In this document: positions 14,958 through 22,785 of the stretch, piece after piece | How positions within the stretch are numbered: position 1 is the first letter of the stretch | Layout of the letters: the number at the start of each line of letters is the position of its first letter | NCBI GenBank assembly: GCA_964399545.1 | Contig: CAYNRG010000014.1 | Span: 1-27,389, forward strand | Direction of reading: 5' to 3' | Length of the DNA: 27,389 bases | Origin: CAYNRG01 sp964399545 | Lineage (GTDB): Bacteria > Bacillota_I > Bacilli_A > Erysipelotrichales > Erysipelotrichaceae | Program-made: the position numbers and the translations under genes | Notes under the pieces: model-generated | Told to the model about the DNA's origin: nothing | Seen by the model: the letters and a program-made list of their open reading frames with translations, nothing else | Database searches by the model: none

Positions 14958-16326
14958 CTTGGTTTACATACATACTCATGATACAGGAAGAATGATTGAA
15001 CCATATGGTTATGCAGTAAAGACCCCCACATTACAGGAGTTTGCTGAAGATGCGCTTTTATTTACGCATGCCTATTGCTGTAGTCCGACGTGTTCGCCTA
15101 GTAGAGCTGCGATGTTAACAGGAAGATATCCACACCAGAATGGAATGTTGGGGCTTGCACAACGAGGATTTTTATTAAATCAAAAAGAACATCATCTAGC
15201 TTACTATTTAAGAAATCAAGGGTATTTCACGGCACTGTCTGGAATTCAGCATGAAACAGGATGGTATCTAGACTTCCAAGAAGAGGAAATTAAAGAATTA
15301 GGGTATAGAGAGATTTTGACAGCATCTACAGAAAATTATAAAAAAGAAGACCTCTATTTATGGGACAAGGAAAATGTGAACCGAGCAGTTGAATGGCTTA
15401 AAAGTTTAAAAGGAAATCAACCATTCATGTTATCTTATGGAATGCACTCTACTCATAGACCCTACCCGATACAAGTTGATGAACATGTAGATGAACGCTA
15501 TGTGATGCCGCATTATTCCCTAGAGAACAATGCAAGCAATCGACAAGACCAAGCACAGTACTGTATGTCAGCAAAGGAAGCAGATTGGTGTGTGGCGCAA
15601 TTATTGCATGCATTAAAAGAGTTGAACTTATATGAAAAAACGATTATTCTATTCACTACTGATCATGGTTTAGCCTTACCTTATCATAAGTGTAATTTAA
15701 ATGATCAAGGATTGGGAGTAAGTCTTATTCTGAGACACCCAGAGTGCGCTAAAGGGAAGGTAGTTGATCATCTTGTTTCTCAAATAGATATTTTTCCAAC
15801 ACTGTGTGATTGTTTGTCTTTGGAAAAACCAACACATCTTGAAGGAATATCATTTTATGAAATGATGAAAAATCAAGCTGTATCAATACGGAAAGAAGTC
15901 TATGCAGAGGTGAATTTTCATACCTCCTATGAGCCTATTCGGTGTATTCGAACAGAACGGTATAAATTAATTCGCTATTATGATGAAACATGGCTAAAGA
16001 CTAATTGCTCAAACATCGATCAGTCTAAACCGAAAGAGTTTTTGATGAGCAATGGCTTAAGGGATAGAATCAAGGTTAAGGAAGCTCTTTATGATTGTTA
16101 TTACGATACCCAAGAGGTTCACAATGTTATACAAGATAGTCAGTATTGTGAAATTGCAAATGAGTTAAGGAAAAAATTAGAAGACTTTATGATTAAAACA
16201 CAAGACCCTTTGTTGGAAGGAAGACTAATAATAAAACCAGAATATAAGGTCAACCGTCCAGAGTGCCTAATAGCCTCAAGTCAGAGTCTAGAGGACTATG
16301 AAAAGCAAGGGAGAGGTCCTAAGTAA
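14944..16326 (+). CDS. Cytoplasmic type I sulfatase, N-sulfoglucosamine sulfatase-like
   Basis: The enzyme hydrolyses a sulfate ester or N-sulfate using formylglycine made from Cys50 in CSPSR, followed by AAMLTGRYPHQNGM. Other features are the metal-binding opening (IHTHDTGR), TTDHG in the second half, and SGIQHETG. The combination of PHQNGM-x-GL with the SPTCSPSRA block resembles the sulfamidase (SGSH-like) branch. The substrate is still inferred. Its 460 residues carry no signal peptide, unlike most bacterial glycan sulfatases, so it acts inside the cell. The start is ATG 14944 or ATG 14950; GAGG at 14937-14940 fits the second slightly better. The gene overlaps the DUF3604 gene by 8-14 bases. 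The Cys form would need an anaerobic sulfatase maturase, which is not in this window. Confidence 0.92.
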   Translation: MKMYNLVYIHTHDTGRMIEPYGYAVKTPTLQEFAEDALLFTHAYCCSPTCSPSRAAMLTGRYPHQNGMLGLAQRGFLLNQKEHHLAYYLRNQGYFTALSGIQHETGWYLDFQEEEIKELGYREILTASTENYKKEDLYLWDKENVNRAVEWLKSLKGNQPFMLSYGMHSTHRPYPIQVDEHVDERYVMPHYSLENNASNRQDQAQYCMSAKEADWCVAQLLHALKELNLYEKTIILFTTDHGLALPYHKCNLNDQGLGVSLILRHPECAKGKVVDHLVSQIDIFPTLCDCLSLEKPTHLEGISFYEMMKNQAVSIRKEVYAEVNFHTSYEPIRCIRTERYKLIRYYDETWLKTNCSNIDQSKPKEFLMSNGLRDRIKVKEALYDCYYDTQEVHNVIQDSQYCEIANELRKKLEDFMIKTQDPLLEGRLIIKPEYKVNRPECLIASSQSLEDYEKQGRGPK

Positions 16327-16378
16327 GCGGGCATTGGGTGTGGTTAGAATCGCAGGACAAGAGGAAGTCGATACGAAG

Positions 16379-16415
16379 AATGTAAACGTCTTAAAAACGT
16401 TTGCATTTTATTTTT
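16379..16415 (+). terminator. Terminator after the sulfatase operon
   Basis: AATGTAAACGT (16379-16389) pairs with ACGTTTGCATT (16397-16407) with one G-T wobble, then TTATTTTT. Its 3' stem contains the -35 box of the next promoter. Confidence 0.65.
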
Positions 16416-16454
16416 AAAAGGTGTATAGTGAAAACAGCAAAAGAAAACGTTTTC
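16401..16454 (+). promoter_or_regulatory. Promoter and LacI-type operator of the malQ transcript
   Basis: TTGCAT (16401-16406), 17 bases, TATAGT (16424-16429). Just downstream lies a perfect palindrome centred on CG, AGAAAACGTTTTCT, with core 16443-16454. This is the shape of a LacI/MalR or CcpA (cre) site. Placed after the start point it would act as a roadblock. The nearly same sequence stands at the phosphorylase promoter. Confidence 0.7.
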
Positions 16455-16482
16455 TCAATAAAGAGAAAATATAGAAATTAAT

Positions 16483-16602
16483 ATGTATTTCGCTCAGTTT
16501 TACCCGAGAACTGTTCTTGTAGTATATCCGTTTACCTGGTTATTTATTAAGATGCAGAAGGACTATGTTGATGGAATTACAATAGAAGGAGCGAAAGAAT
16601 AG
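16483..16602 (+). pseudogene. C-terminal remnant of a MalG-type sugar ABC permease
   Basis: A 39-codon frame from ATG 16483 to TAG 16600-16602 ends in a hydrophobic helix (VLVVYPFTWLFIKMQ) and then KDYVDGITIEGAKE. This matches the characteristic end of MalG-family permeases, where a last helix leads to a Q-K-x-x-V-x-G-x-T-x-GAVKG tail. The other 230 or so residues are absent. There is no ribosome site worth naming. It looks like the stump left when a maltodextrin ABC importer was deleted, with the operon promoter now joined to malQ. Confidence 0.6.
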
Positions 16603-16621
16603 AGAATGATGAATTTTTCCT

Positions 16622-16650
16622 TTCTAATTTACAGGAGCATAGGCTATAAT
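16622..16650 (+). promoter_or_regulatory. Possible second malQ promoter
   Basis: Consensus TATAAT (16645-16650) lies 36 bases before the malQ start. The -35 region (TTCTAA, 16622-16627) is poor. Confidence 0.35.
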
Positions 16651-16686
16651 TAAAAAATCGAGATACGGATGAAAAGGAGGAAAACA

Positions 16687-18126
16687 GTGAGAAAAGCAGG
16701 TTTTTTGATGCCAGTGGCTTCGTTACCTTCATCATATGGTGTGGGTGATTTTGGGCCAACAAGCTATCATTTTATTGATTTAATTAAAAAGTGTGGATTT
16801 AAGATTTGGCAAATCCTTCCTTTAAACCCGTTAGGATTTGGGAATTCACCTTATCAACCCTACTCATCAAAAGCAATGGATGAATTATATGTTAGTCTGG
16901 AACTATTGGTTGAAGAGGGCCTTCTTTTAGAAGTGAAGCCTTATCGAAGTAAGTCAAGAAAGATTGATTATGAGCGTGTTCGAAAATATAAAGAGAGACA
17001 CTTGCATCGAGCTTTTGATAAGTTTAAACCTGATCAAAGGTTTAAGCACTTTGTTGAACAAAAGTGGGTTCAAAATTATGCGATATTTTTGACCTTAAAG
17101 AAAAAGAATAATCTTCAATGTTGGACTGAGTGGCCTGCAGAAGAGAAAGAATGGATTAAAGATAAAAAAATGGATTTATCTAGCTATTCAGAGGCTATTC
17201 AATATGAACTATTTATTCAGTATGTTTTGTTTAAGCAGTGGAATCACTTGAGGAAATATGCAAATAACCAAGGTGTTTGTATTATGGGTGACATTCCAAT
17301 ATATGTGGGAATTGATAGTGAAGATGTGTGGGCGAATCAGAAAAATTTCTTACTTGATAAAGAGGGGCGACCAACTTTTATTGCGGGGGTACCTCCAGAC
17401 TTTTTTAGTGAAGAGGGACAACGATGGGGAAATCCACTTTACAATTGGAAACAGATTGAGAAAGAAGGGTTTGAATTTTGGTTAGATCGATTGGAGTATA
17501 ATCAAAAGTTATTTGATATTATTCGTATTGATCATTTTAGAGCGTTTGATACCTATTGGAAAATCCCCGCTGCATGCCCAACAGCAATTGAAGGAGAGTG
17601 GGTAGAAGCTCCAGGATATGCTTTATTTGAAACCATCTATGATAAATATCCTAAAATGAAGATTGTTGCAGAGGACTTAGGTGATTTACGCCAAGAAGTT
17701 TTAGAATTAAGAGATCATTTTAATATCATGGGGATGAGAATAGTTCAATACTCGTTTACAGAAGAAGGGATGAAACAAGATCGACCAAATTTAATTGCTT
17801 ATACGGGGACACATGATAATGAACCACTACAGGTATGGTATAAAAAATTAAGCGCATTAGATAAAAAATGGGTGACTAATTATTTAAAGAACCATCGCTA
17901 CCAGGACAAGGATATGATTGATAACTTGTTGCAATATACGCTAGATAGCCAAGCGGAAATTGTCATTTTACCTATTACAGATATTTTGAAAAAGCGTGAA
18001 AGTGGGAGGTTGAATTCTCCAGGAACAGTGGGTAGCCCAAACTGGGAATGGCGATTGCCTACTTATGAAGAATTAAATGCTCGCTTACCAATCATTAAAA
18101 AGATGATTGAGAAATCAGGAAGATAG
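16687..18126 (+). CDS. malQ: 4-alpha-glucanotransferase (amylomaltase)
   Basis: A cytoplasmic GH77 enzyme that moves maltosyl and longer units between maltodextrins, freeing glucose and feeding the phosphorylase. I chose GTG 16687 because AGGAGG (16675-16680) lies 6 bases upstream; the in-frame ATG at 16669 overlaps that site. This gives 479 residues, normal for the family. Seen are QILPLNPLGFGNSPYQPYSS, IYVGIDSEDVW and GVPPDFFSEEGQRWGNPLYNW. The nucleophile is Asp282 in IRIDHFRAF, the acid/base is Glu329 in VAEDLG, and Asp377 lies in TGTHDNEP. It sits upstream of the LacI-type regulator and the phosphorylase. Confidence 0.95.
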   Translation: MRKAGFLMPVASLPSSYGVGDFGPTSYHFIDLIKKCGFKIWQILPLNPLGFGNSPYQPYSSKAMDELYVSLELLVEEGLLLEVKPYRSKSRKIDYERVRKYKERHLHRAFDKFKPDQRFKHFVEQKWVQNYAIFLTLKKKNNLQCWTEWPAEEKEWIKDKKMDLSSYSEAIQYELFIQYVLFKQWNHLRKYANNQGVCIMGDIPIYVGIDSEDVWANQKNFLLDKEGRPTFIAGVPPDFFSEEGQRWGNPLYNWKQIEKEGFEFWLDRLEYNQKLFDIIRIDHFRAFDTYWKIPAACPTAIEGEWVEAPGYALFETIYDKYPKMKIVAEDLGDLRQEVLELRDHFNIMGMRIVQYSFTEEGMKQDRPNLIAYTGTHDNEPLQVWYKKLSALDKKWVTNYLKNHRYQDKDMIDNLLQYTLDSQAEIVILPITDILKKRESGRLNSPGTVGSPNWEWRLPTYEELNARLPIIKKMIEKSGR

Positions 18127-18151
18127 CTTATGGGAACATAGGCATTTTTTC
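18127..18151 (+). terminator. Terminator after malQ
   Basis: CTTATG pairs with CATAGG (one wobble) around GGAA, followed by CA and six T. It is short but placed directly after the stop codon. Confidence 0.55.
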
Positions 18152-18167
18152 TTAGCTATGCTATAAT
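18139..18167 (+). promoter_or_regulatory. Promoter of the lipoprotein gene
   Basis: TAGGCA (18139-18144), 17 bases, TATAAT (18162-18167) preceded by TGC (extended -10). Confidence 0.55.
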
Positions 18168-18193
18168 ACAGAAGAAGGAAGTGAGGAAGAAAT

Positions 18194-18913
18194 ATGAAGA
18201 AATTAGTGCTAGGAATAATGATTCTTTTTCTAGTTGGCTGTGGCGCGAAAGAAGATTTAAATGAAGTTGCTTATCAAATTCAAAAAGAAACTTTTCAAGA
18301 GGAAGAACCGTTTGTTACGTTAGAGATTGAAGAATATAATAAAAGGGATCAATTGCTTCAAATTTCCAAAAATAATGAAGTGCAAGTGACGTATAAGTAT
18401 GAGGGAGAGTTACTGATAGAAGTTGTCCTAGGTGAGTATCAAATTACCTATAAATATAATAAAAAAGATCAACTGATAGAAAGTAGAGCGATGGATTTTC
18501 TTGGAGATCTTAAAAATAAATCAACGTATACCTATGATGAAAAAGGGAATCAAATTAAGCGTTATACAGAAGATGCACAGGGTAAGTTTCTAGCAGAAGA
18601 AAAATATATATACAATGAAGATGACCAGCTAGTTATCCATCAATATGTGGATGAAAAAAATACATGGGAAGTTGAAATAAGCTATGATGAAAAAGGGAAT
18701 CAAGTGCAAGCGGTATATTATTCTAGTGGGAATAAAGATGCAGAAGAAAAAAGAAACTACAATGAAGAAGGACTTCTAATAAATTCAATCATGACTACCC
18801 AAGATGAGATAACAACCAAAATTTATGATGAGAAAGAGCGTTGTATTAAAGAAATTGTTCAAAAAGATGGGGAAGAGAAGGTTACAGAGTATCAATATAC
18901 GGAGTTACATTAA
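18194..18913 (+). CDS. Lipoprotein made of YD/RHS-like repeats
   Basis: The 239-residue protein starts with a type II signal peptide: KK, a hydrophobic core and lipobox LVGC, so Cys16 becomes the lipidated N-terminus. The mature part is built from about eight imperfect repeats of roughly 21 residues. Each contains a Y-[ND]-[EK]-x-[DG]-x-[LQ] turn, such as YNKRDQLL, YNKKDQLI, YDEKGNQI, YNEDDQLV, YDEKGNQV and YNEEGLLI, followed by beta strands. This is the YD-repeat pattern of RHS/wall proteins, here in a short stand-alone form. It is anchored on the outer face of the membrane. The role is unknown: possibly ligand or carbohydrate binding. It has its own promoter and terminator. Confidence 0.8.
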   Translation: MKKLVLGIMILFLVGCGAKEDLNEVAYQIQKETFQEEEPFVTLEIEEYNKRDQLLQISKNNEVQVTYKYEGELLIEVVLGEYQITYKYNKKDQLIESRAMDFLGDLKNKSTYTYDEKGNQIKRYTEDAQGKFLAEEKYIYNEDDQLVIHQYVDEKNTWEVEISYDEKGNQVQAVYYSSGNKDAEEKRNYNEEGLLINSIMTTQDEITTKIYDEKERCIKEIVQKDGEEKVTEYQYTELH

Positions 18914-18951
18914 GGAGTGTACTGAACTCAAAAAAATAGTCTATTTATAAT

Positions 18952-18992
18952 GCAGGATTAACGAGGTGATAAACTAAGTAGTCCTGCTTTTT
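18952..18992 (+). terminator. Terminator after the lipoprotein gene
   Basis: GCAGGATTA (18952-18960) pairs with TAGTCCTGC (18979-18987) with one G-T pair, then five T. Confidence 0.8.
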
Positions 18993-19106
18993 AAAACGTC
19001 ATATTTTTATTCTGTGAAAGGCGCTTTTTCAAAAGTTAGGAAGAGGATTGAAAAACATTTATTTTTAAAGATAAGTTTGATAGAATAAGGAAAAGGCGGT
19101 GGTGAG

Positions 19107-20099
19107 GTGGTTGCGACAATATCAGATGTAGCACGACGTGCAGGAGTATCGACAAGCACAGTATCGAAAGTTTTAAAAAATTATAACTATGTCTCTGAGG
19201 CGACAAGAAAAAAAGTCCTAGAAGCGGTTAAGGAATTAAACTATATTCCCAATTCATACGCTAGTGCTCTTTCCAGCAAGACTCATACCAAAGTAGCATT
19301 ATATATCTATATCAATGATTTGAAACAATCTATTGATGAGATCAATATGCAATATCTTCAAGGGGCTTTTTGCCAAGCGAAAGAGATAGGGTTAGAAGTT
19401 GTGACTATTTTTAACCAAAGTGTTGCTACCTATGACTCGGATGAGTTATCACGCTACTTTTTATCGCAAGGGATTACAGCAGTTGTAGTTTATGGGTTAA
19501 ATAAGGAAGATACTGTGATTCATCGCTTAGTGAACAGCGGCGATTTTTATGTTACAGTTGTTGATGCGCCAATTGAAAATGAAAAAACATCTAGTGTAAT
19601 GGTCGACCATTATCATGGACAATATGATGTAGCTAAGGCTATTATTGATCAGTCTCGTCATAAAAAAATATTGTACTTAGCAGGAAAGAAGAATGGATAT
19701 GTGACTGATATCCGTCTGCAAGGAATGGAGAAACTTCAAGAAGAACTAGGCTTTGAACTCAATGTTCAATATGCTGATTTTAGTGAAAAAAAGGCCTATG
19801 AGATCGTTTGTCAACATGGAGAGGCACACGATGTGGTGGTTTGTGCTTCAGATTTGATGGCGATAGGAGCAGTAAATGCTTTGGTTAGTATGAATATTTA
19901 TCGCCCTTGCTCAGGTTATGATGGAATTACCTTAATGGGTTATGTTGGGCGCTCGATGATGACATGTAAAAGTGATTTTTATCGAACATCCAAGCAAGCT
20001 ATATTGGAAATTAAAAGATTGTTAGATGGTGAAAAAGGAAGAACGGTAACCTTAGATTATACTATTGGAATTATTCGCTATGAAGATGTAATTATGTAA
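19107..20099 (+). CDS. LacI-family regulator, probable maltodextrin/glycogen regulator
   Basis: The 330-residue protein has an N-terminal LacI helix-turn-helix (TISDVARRAGVSTSTVSKVL) with the hinge helix NYIPNSYASALSS. A periplasmic-binding-protein-like sensor domain follows from about 60 to the end. A GTG start at 19107 gives the normal family N-terminus; the ribosome site is G-rich (GGCGGTGGTGAG). It lies between malQ and the phosphorylase gene, and palindromes centred on AACGTT sit in both of their promoters, so these are its likely targets (MalR-like). CcpA is the alternative reader of those sites. An independent promoter is not clear; TTTATT with 17 bases to TAGAAT at 19058-19086 is a weak candidate. 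Confidence 0.88.
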   Translation: MVATISDVARRAGVSTSTVSKVLKNYNYVSEATRKKVLEAVKELNYIPNSYASALSSKTHTKVALYIYINDLKQSIDEINMQYLQGAFCQAKEIGLEVVTIFNQSVATYDSDELSRYFLSQGITAVVVYGLNKEDTVIHRLVNSGDFYVTVVDAPIENEKTSSVMVDHYHGQYDVAKAIIDQSRHKKILYLAGKKNGYVTDIRLQGMEKLQEELGFELNVQYADFSEKKAYEIVCQHGEAHDVVVCASDLMAIGAVNALVSMNIYRPCSGYDGITLMGYVGRSMMTCKSDFYRTSKQAILEIKRLLDGEKGRTVTLDYTIGIIRYEDVIM

Positions 20100-20121
20100 A
20101 AAAACTCGGAAGAGTTTTTTT
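20098..20121 (+). terminator. Terminator after the LacI-family gene
   Basis: AAAAAAACTC, loop GGAA, GAGTTTTTTT. It starts within the stop codon and is symmetrical in A and T. Confidence 0.85.
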
Positions 20122-20161
20122 CTTAGACTAAGCTAAAAAGAGAAGAAAATGGGTGAAAACA

Positions 20162-20190
20162 TTACAGAAAACGTTTTTTTATGTTATGAT
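20162..20190 (+). promoter_or_regulatory. Phosphorylase promoter with operator in the spacer
   Basis: TTACAG (20162-20167), 17 bases, TATGAT (20185-20190) with a TGT extension. The operator-like AGAAAACGTTTTTT (20166-20179) fills the spacer. It matches the malQ operator except for one base in the right half. Binding here would directly exclude polymerase. Confidence 0.65.
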
Positions 20191-20213
20191 TTCTTTGATA
20201 TGAGGTGAAAAAT

Positions 20214-22469
20214 ATGAAAATTGAAAATAGACTACAAGAGATATTATCGAAACCAGTGAGCCAAGCAACCAATGAAGAAATTTATGGAGCTTTATTAAAA
20301 GCTACAAAAGAGATGACTCAAGAAAAAGAAGTTCTTGTTGGAGAAAGAAAGTTGTACTATATTAGTGCGGAATTTTTGATCGGAAAACTATTATCTAATA
20401 ATTTGATTAACTTAGGTATTTATGAAGAAGTTTCAAACTTCTTGAAAGCACATGGACGAAACATGAGTGAAATTGAAGAAGTTGAAATGGAGCCATCTTT
20501 AGGTAATGGGGGATTAGGGAGATTAGCTGCTTGCTTTTTAGACTCCATTGCGACATTAGGCCTTCCAGGAGATGGAATAGGGCTGAACTACCATTTTGGC
20601 CTTTTTAAACAGGTGTTTAAAGATCATAAACAAACAGAAGTAAAGAATCAATGGATGGATAAGAATTCATGGTTGAAAGATACAGGAATTTCTTTTGAGG
20701 TTCCATTTAAAGATTTTACATTGAAGTCAAAGTTAATGGATATTGATGTAGTAGGCTATCATCAAGGAATTAATAAATTACATCTATTTGATGTTGAAAG
20801 ACTAGATGAATCATTGGTGAGTGATGGAATTTCTTTCGACAAATCAAATATTGAAAAGAATTTAACGTTGTTCTTATATCCGGATGATAGTGATGAAGCA
20901 GGTCATTTACTACGAATTTATCAACAGTATTTTATGGTGTCCAATGGAGCACAGTATATCTTGCATCAAGCTAAAAAAGAAGGAGTAGATTTAAGACAAC
21001 TTCATGAAAAGGTTGTAATTCAAATTAATGATACTCATCCAACATTAGTTATTCCTGAATTAATTTCTTTATTGTTAAAGGAAGGTTTGACAATGTCTGA
21101 AGCAATTGAGGTGACATCTAAAACTTGCGCTTATACAAATCATACCATTTTGGCAGAAGCTCTTGAAAAATGGCCAGTATCTTATTTGGAACAAGTGGTT
21201 CCTCACCTAATGCCAATTATTAGAACTTTAGCAGAAGAGGTTTCGAAAAAGTATGACCGATCAGAACTTCAAATTATTGATGGTGAAGGACGTGTGCATA
21301 TGGCTAGAATCGATATGCATTACAGTTATTCTATTAACGGGGTTGCAGCTATCCATACAGAAATCTTGAAACAATCAGAATTGAAATCTTTTTACGAAAC
21401 TTACCCTGATAAATTCAATAATAAAACAAATGGGATTACATTCAGAAGGTGGTTGATGCACTGTAACCATGAATTAACATCATTAATCGATGAGAAAATT
21501 GGTGAAGAGTGGAAAAAAGACGCTTTTAAATTAGAAGACTTGCTTCAATATCAAGAAGATGAATCAACATTAAATCGCTTAACAGAGATTAAGATGATAA
21601 AGAAAAAAGAACTAGTTCGCTATATTGAAGAACACGAAGGGATTCATCTTAATCCAGAGTCTGTTTTTTGCATCCAAATTAAGCGTCTGCATGAGTACAA
21701 GCGTCAGCAGATGAATGCTTTGTATATTATTCATAAATATTTGGAAATAAAAAAGGGAATACTACCACAAAGACCAATAACAATGATATTTGGTGCTAAA
21801 GCTGCACCAGCATATACAACAGCAAAAAATATTATTCATTTATTACTATGCTTGCAAGAGTTAATTAAAAAAGACCCAGAGGTATCAAAGCATCTTCAAG
21901 TAGTTATGGTTGAAAATTACAATGTTACCTATGCAGAAAAATTAATTCCTGCATGCGATATCTCTGAACAAATTTCATTAGCATCAAAAGAAGCTAGTGG
22001 AACAGGGAATATGAAGTTTATGCTGAATGGAGCAATTACCTTAGGAACACAAGATGGAGCTAATGTAGAAATAGCAGACTTAGTTAAAGAGGATAACATC
22101 TATACTTTTGGAGAAGTAGCTTCTCAAGTTATTGATCATTATGCAAGGCATGATTATCATAGTCGTTCATTCTATGAAGGAAGCGATATTATTAGAGCTG
22201 CTGTGGATTTCATTATGAGTGATGAGTTGTGTTCAATTGGAGATAGAGGAAATTTACAAGCACTCTATAATGAATTATTAAATAAGGATTGGTTTATGAC
22301 ATTGCTTGACTTAGAAGCTTATATTAAAACAAAAGACCAAGCAATTTTAGATAGTTTAGATCAAGATTCATGGAAAAGGAAAATGCTAGTAAATATTGCA
22401 AAAGCAGGATTCTTTTCTTCGGATCGAACAATCTCTGATTACAACAGAGATATTTGGAAGCTAAGATAA
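20214..22469 (+). CDS. glgP: Glycogen/maltodextrin phosphorylase
   Basis: A GT35 enzyme that splits alpha-1,4-glucans with phosphate to release glucose-1-phosphate, using pyridoxal phosphate. GAGGTG (20202-20207) lies 6 bases before ATG 20214, which I prefer to GTG 20205. The product has 751 residues, somewhat shorter than the roughly 800 of enterobacterial MalP but in the range of many Bacillota enzymes. Seen are EPSLGNGGLGRLAACFLDS near the start, QINDTHPT, RLHEYKRQQMNAL, and the cofactor segment EASGTGNMKFMLNG with Lys601 as the PLP lysine, then GTQDGANVEI. The gene could equally be called malP. It acts with MalQ on imported dextrins or stored glycogen. Confidence 0.95.
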   Translation: MKIENRLQEILSKPVSQATNEEIYGALLKATKEMTQEKEVLVGERKLYYISAEFLIGKLLSNNLINLGIYEEVSNFLKAHGRNMSEIEEVEMEPSLGNGGLGRLAACFLDSIATLGLPGDGIGLNYHFGLFKQVFKDHKQTEVKNQWMDKNSWLKDTGISFEVPFKDFTLKSKLMDIDVVGYHQGINKLHLFDVERLDESLVSDGISFDKSNIEKNLTLFLYPDDSDEAGHLLRIYQQYFMVSNGAQYILHQAKKEGVDLRQLHEKVVIQINDTHPTLVIPELISLLLKEGLTMSEAIEVTSKTCAYTNHTILAEALEKWPVSYLEQVVPHLMPIIRTLAEEVSKKYDRSELQIIDGEGRVHMARIDMHYSYSINGVAAIHTEILKQSELKSFYETYPDKFNNKTNGITFRRWLMHCNHELTSLIDEKIGEEWKKDAFKLEDLLQYQEDESTLNRLTEIKMIKKKELVRYIEEHEGIHLNPESVFCIQIKRLHEYKRQQMNALYIIHKYLEIKKGILPQRPITMIFGAKAAPAYTTAKNIIHLLLCLQELIKKDPEVSKHLQVVMVENYNVTYAEKLIPACDISEQISLASKEASGTGNMKFMLNGAITLGTQDGANVEIADLVKEDNIYTFGEVASQVIDHYARHDYHSRSFYEGSDIIRAAVDFIMSDELCSIGDRGNLQALYNELLNKDWFMTLLDLEAYIKTKDQAILDSLDQDSWKRKMLVNIAKAGFFSSDRTISDYNRDIWKLR

Positions 22470-22472
22470 ATG

Positions 22473-22526
22473 AAAAAAACTATGTCTGCATAAGAAAATT
22501 ACTTATGTTTAGATGTAGTTTTTTTA
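22473..22526 (+). terminator. Terminator after the phosphorylase gene
   Basis: This is a long hairpin. AAAAAACTA/TAGTTTTTT encloses TCT/AGA and CATAAG/CTTATG around an AAAATTA loop, with a final T run. Confidence 0.8.
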
Positions 22527-22647
22527 ATGAAAGAAGATAAACTAGAAGAAAGGTAGTATAGATGCTAATGTAATGGGATTCAATGATGTAGATAACTAAT
22601 AATTTAACTTTTAAATAGTTACCAACTAATGGGAAACTAAATAAATA

Positions 22648-22676
22648 TTGAATTAAATTATTTAGTATAGTATAAT
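22648..22676 (+). promoter_or_regulatory. Promoter of the giant surface protein
   Basis: TTGAAT (22648-22653), 17 bases, consensus TATAAT (22671-22676). The leader to ATG 22786 is about 100 bases and AT-rich. The preceding 22527-22647 contains nothing I can identify. Confidence 0.75.
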
Positions 22677-22785
22677 ATATGTGAATTTTAAGTCAAATAA
22701 AGCATATTTTTAATTGTCTAAAATTTTAATGAATTATGAAAATGGTTTTTTTGTTTACAAAGCGGATAAAGAGTAGGAGGAGCTT

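Noticed and set aside
20214..22469. Phosphorylase as a truncated gene because it is shorter than 800 residues
   Set aside because: N-terminal, PLP and C-terminal regions are all present and a good ribosome site defines the start; many Bacillota enzymes have this length.
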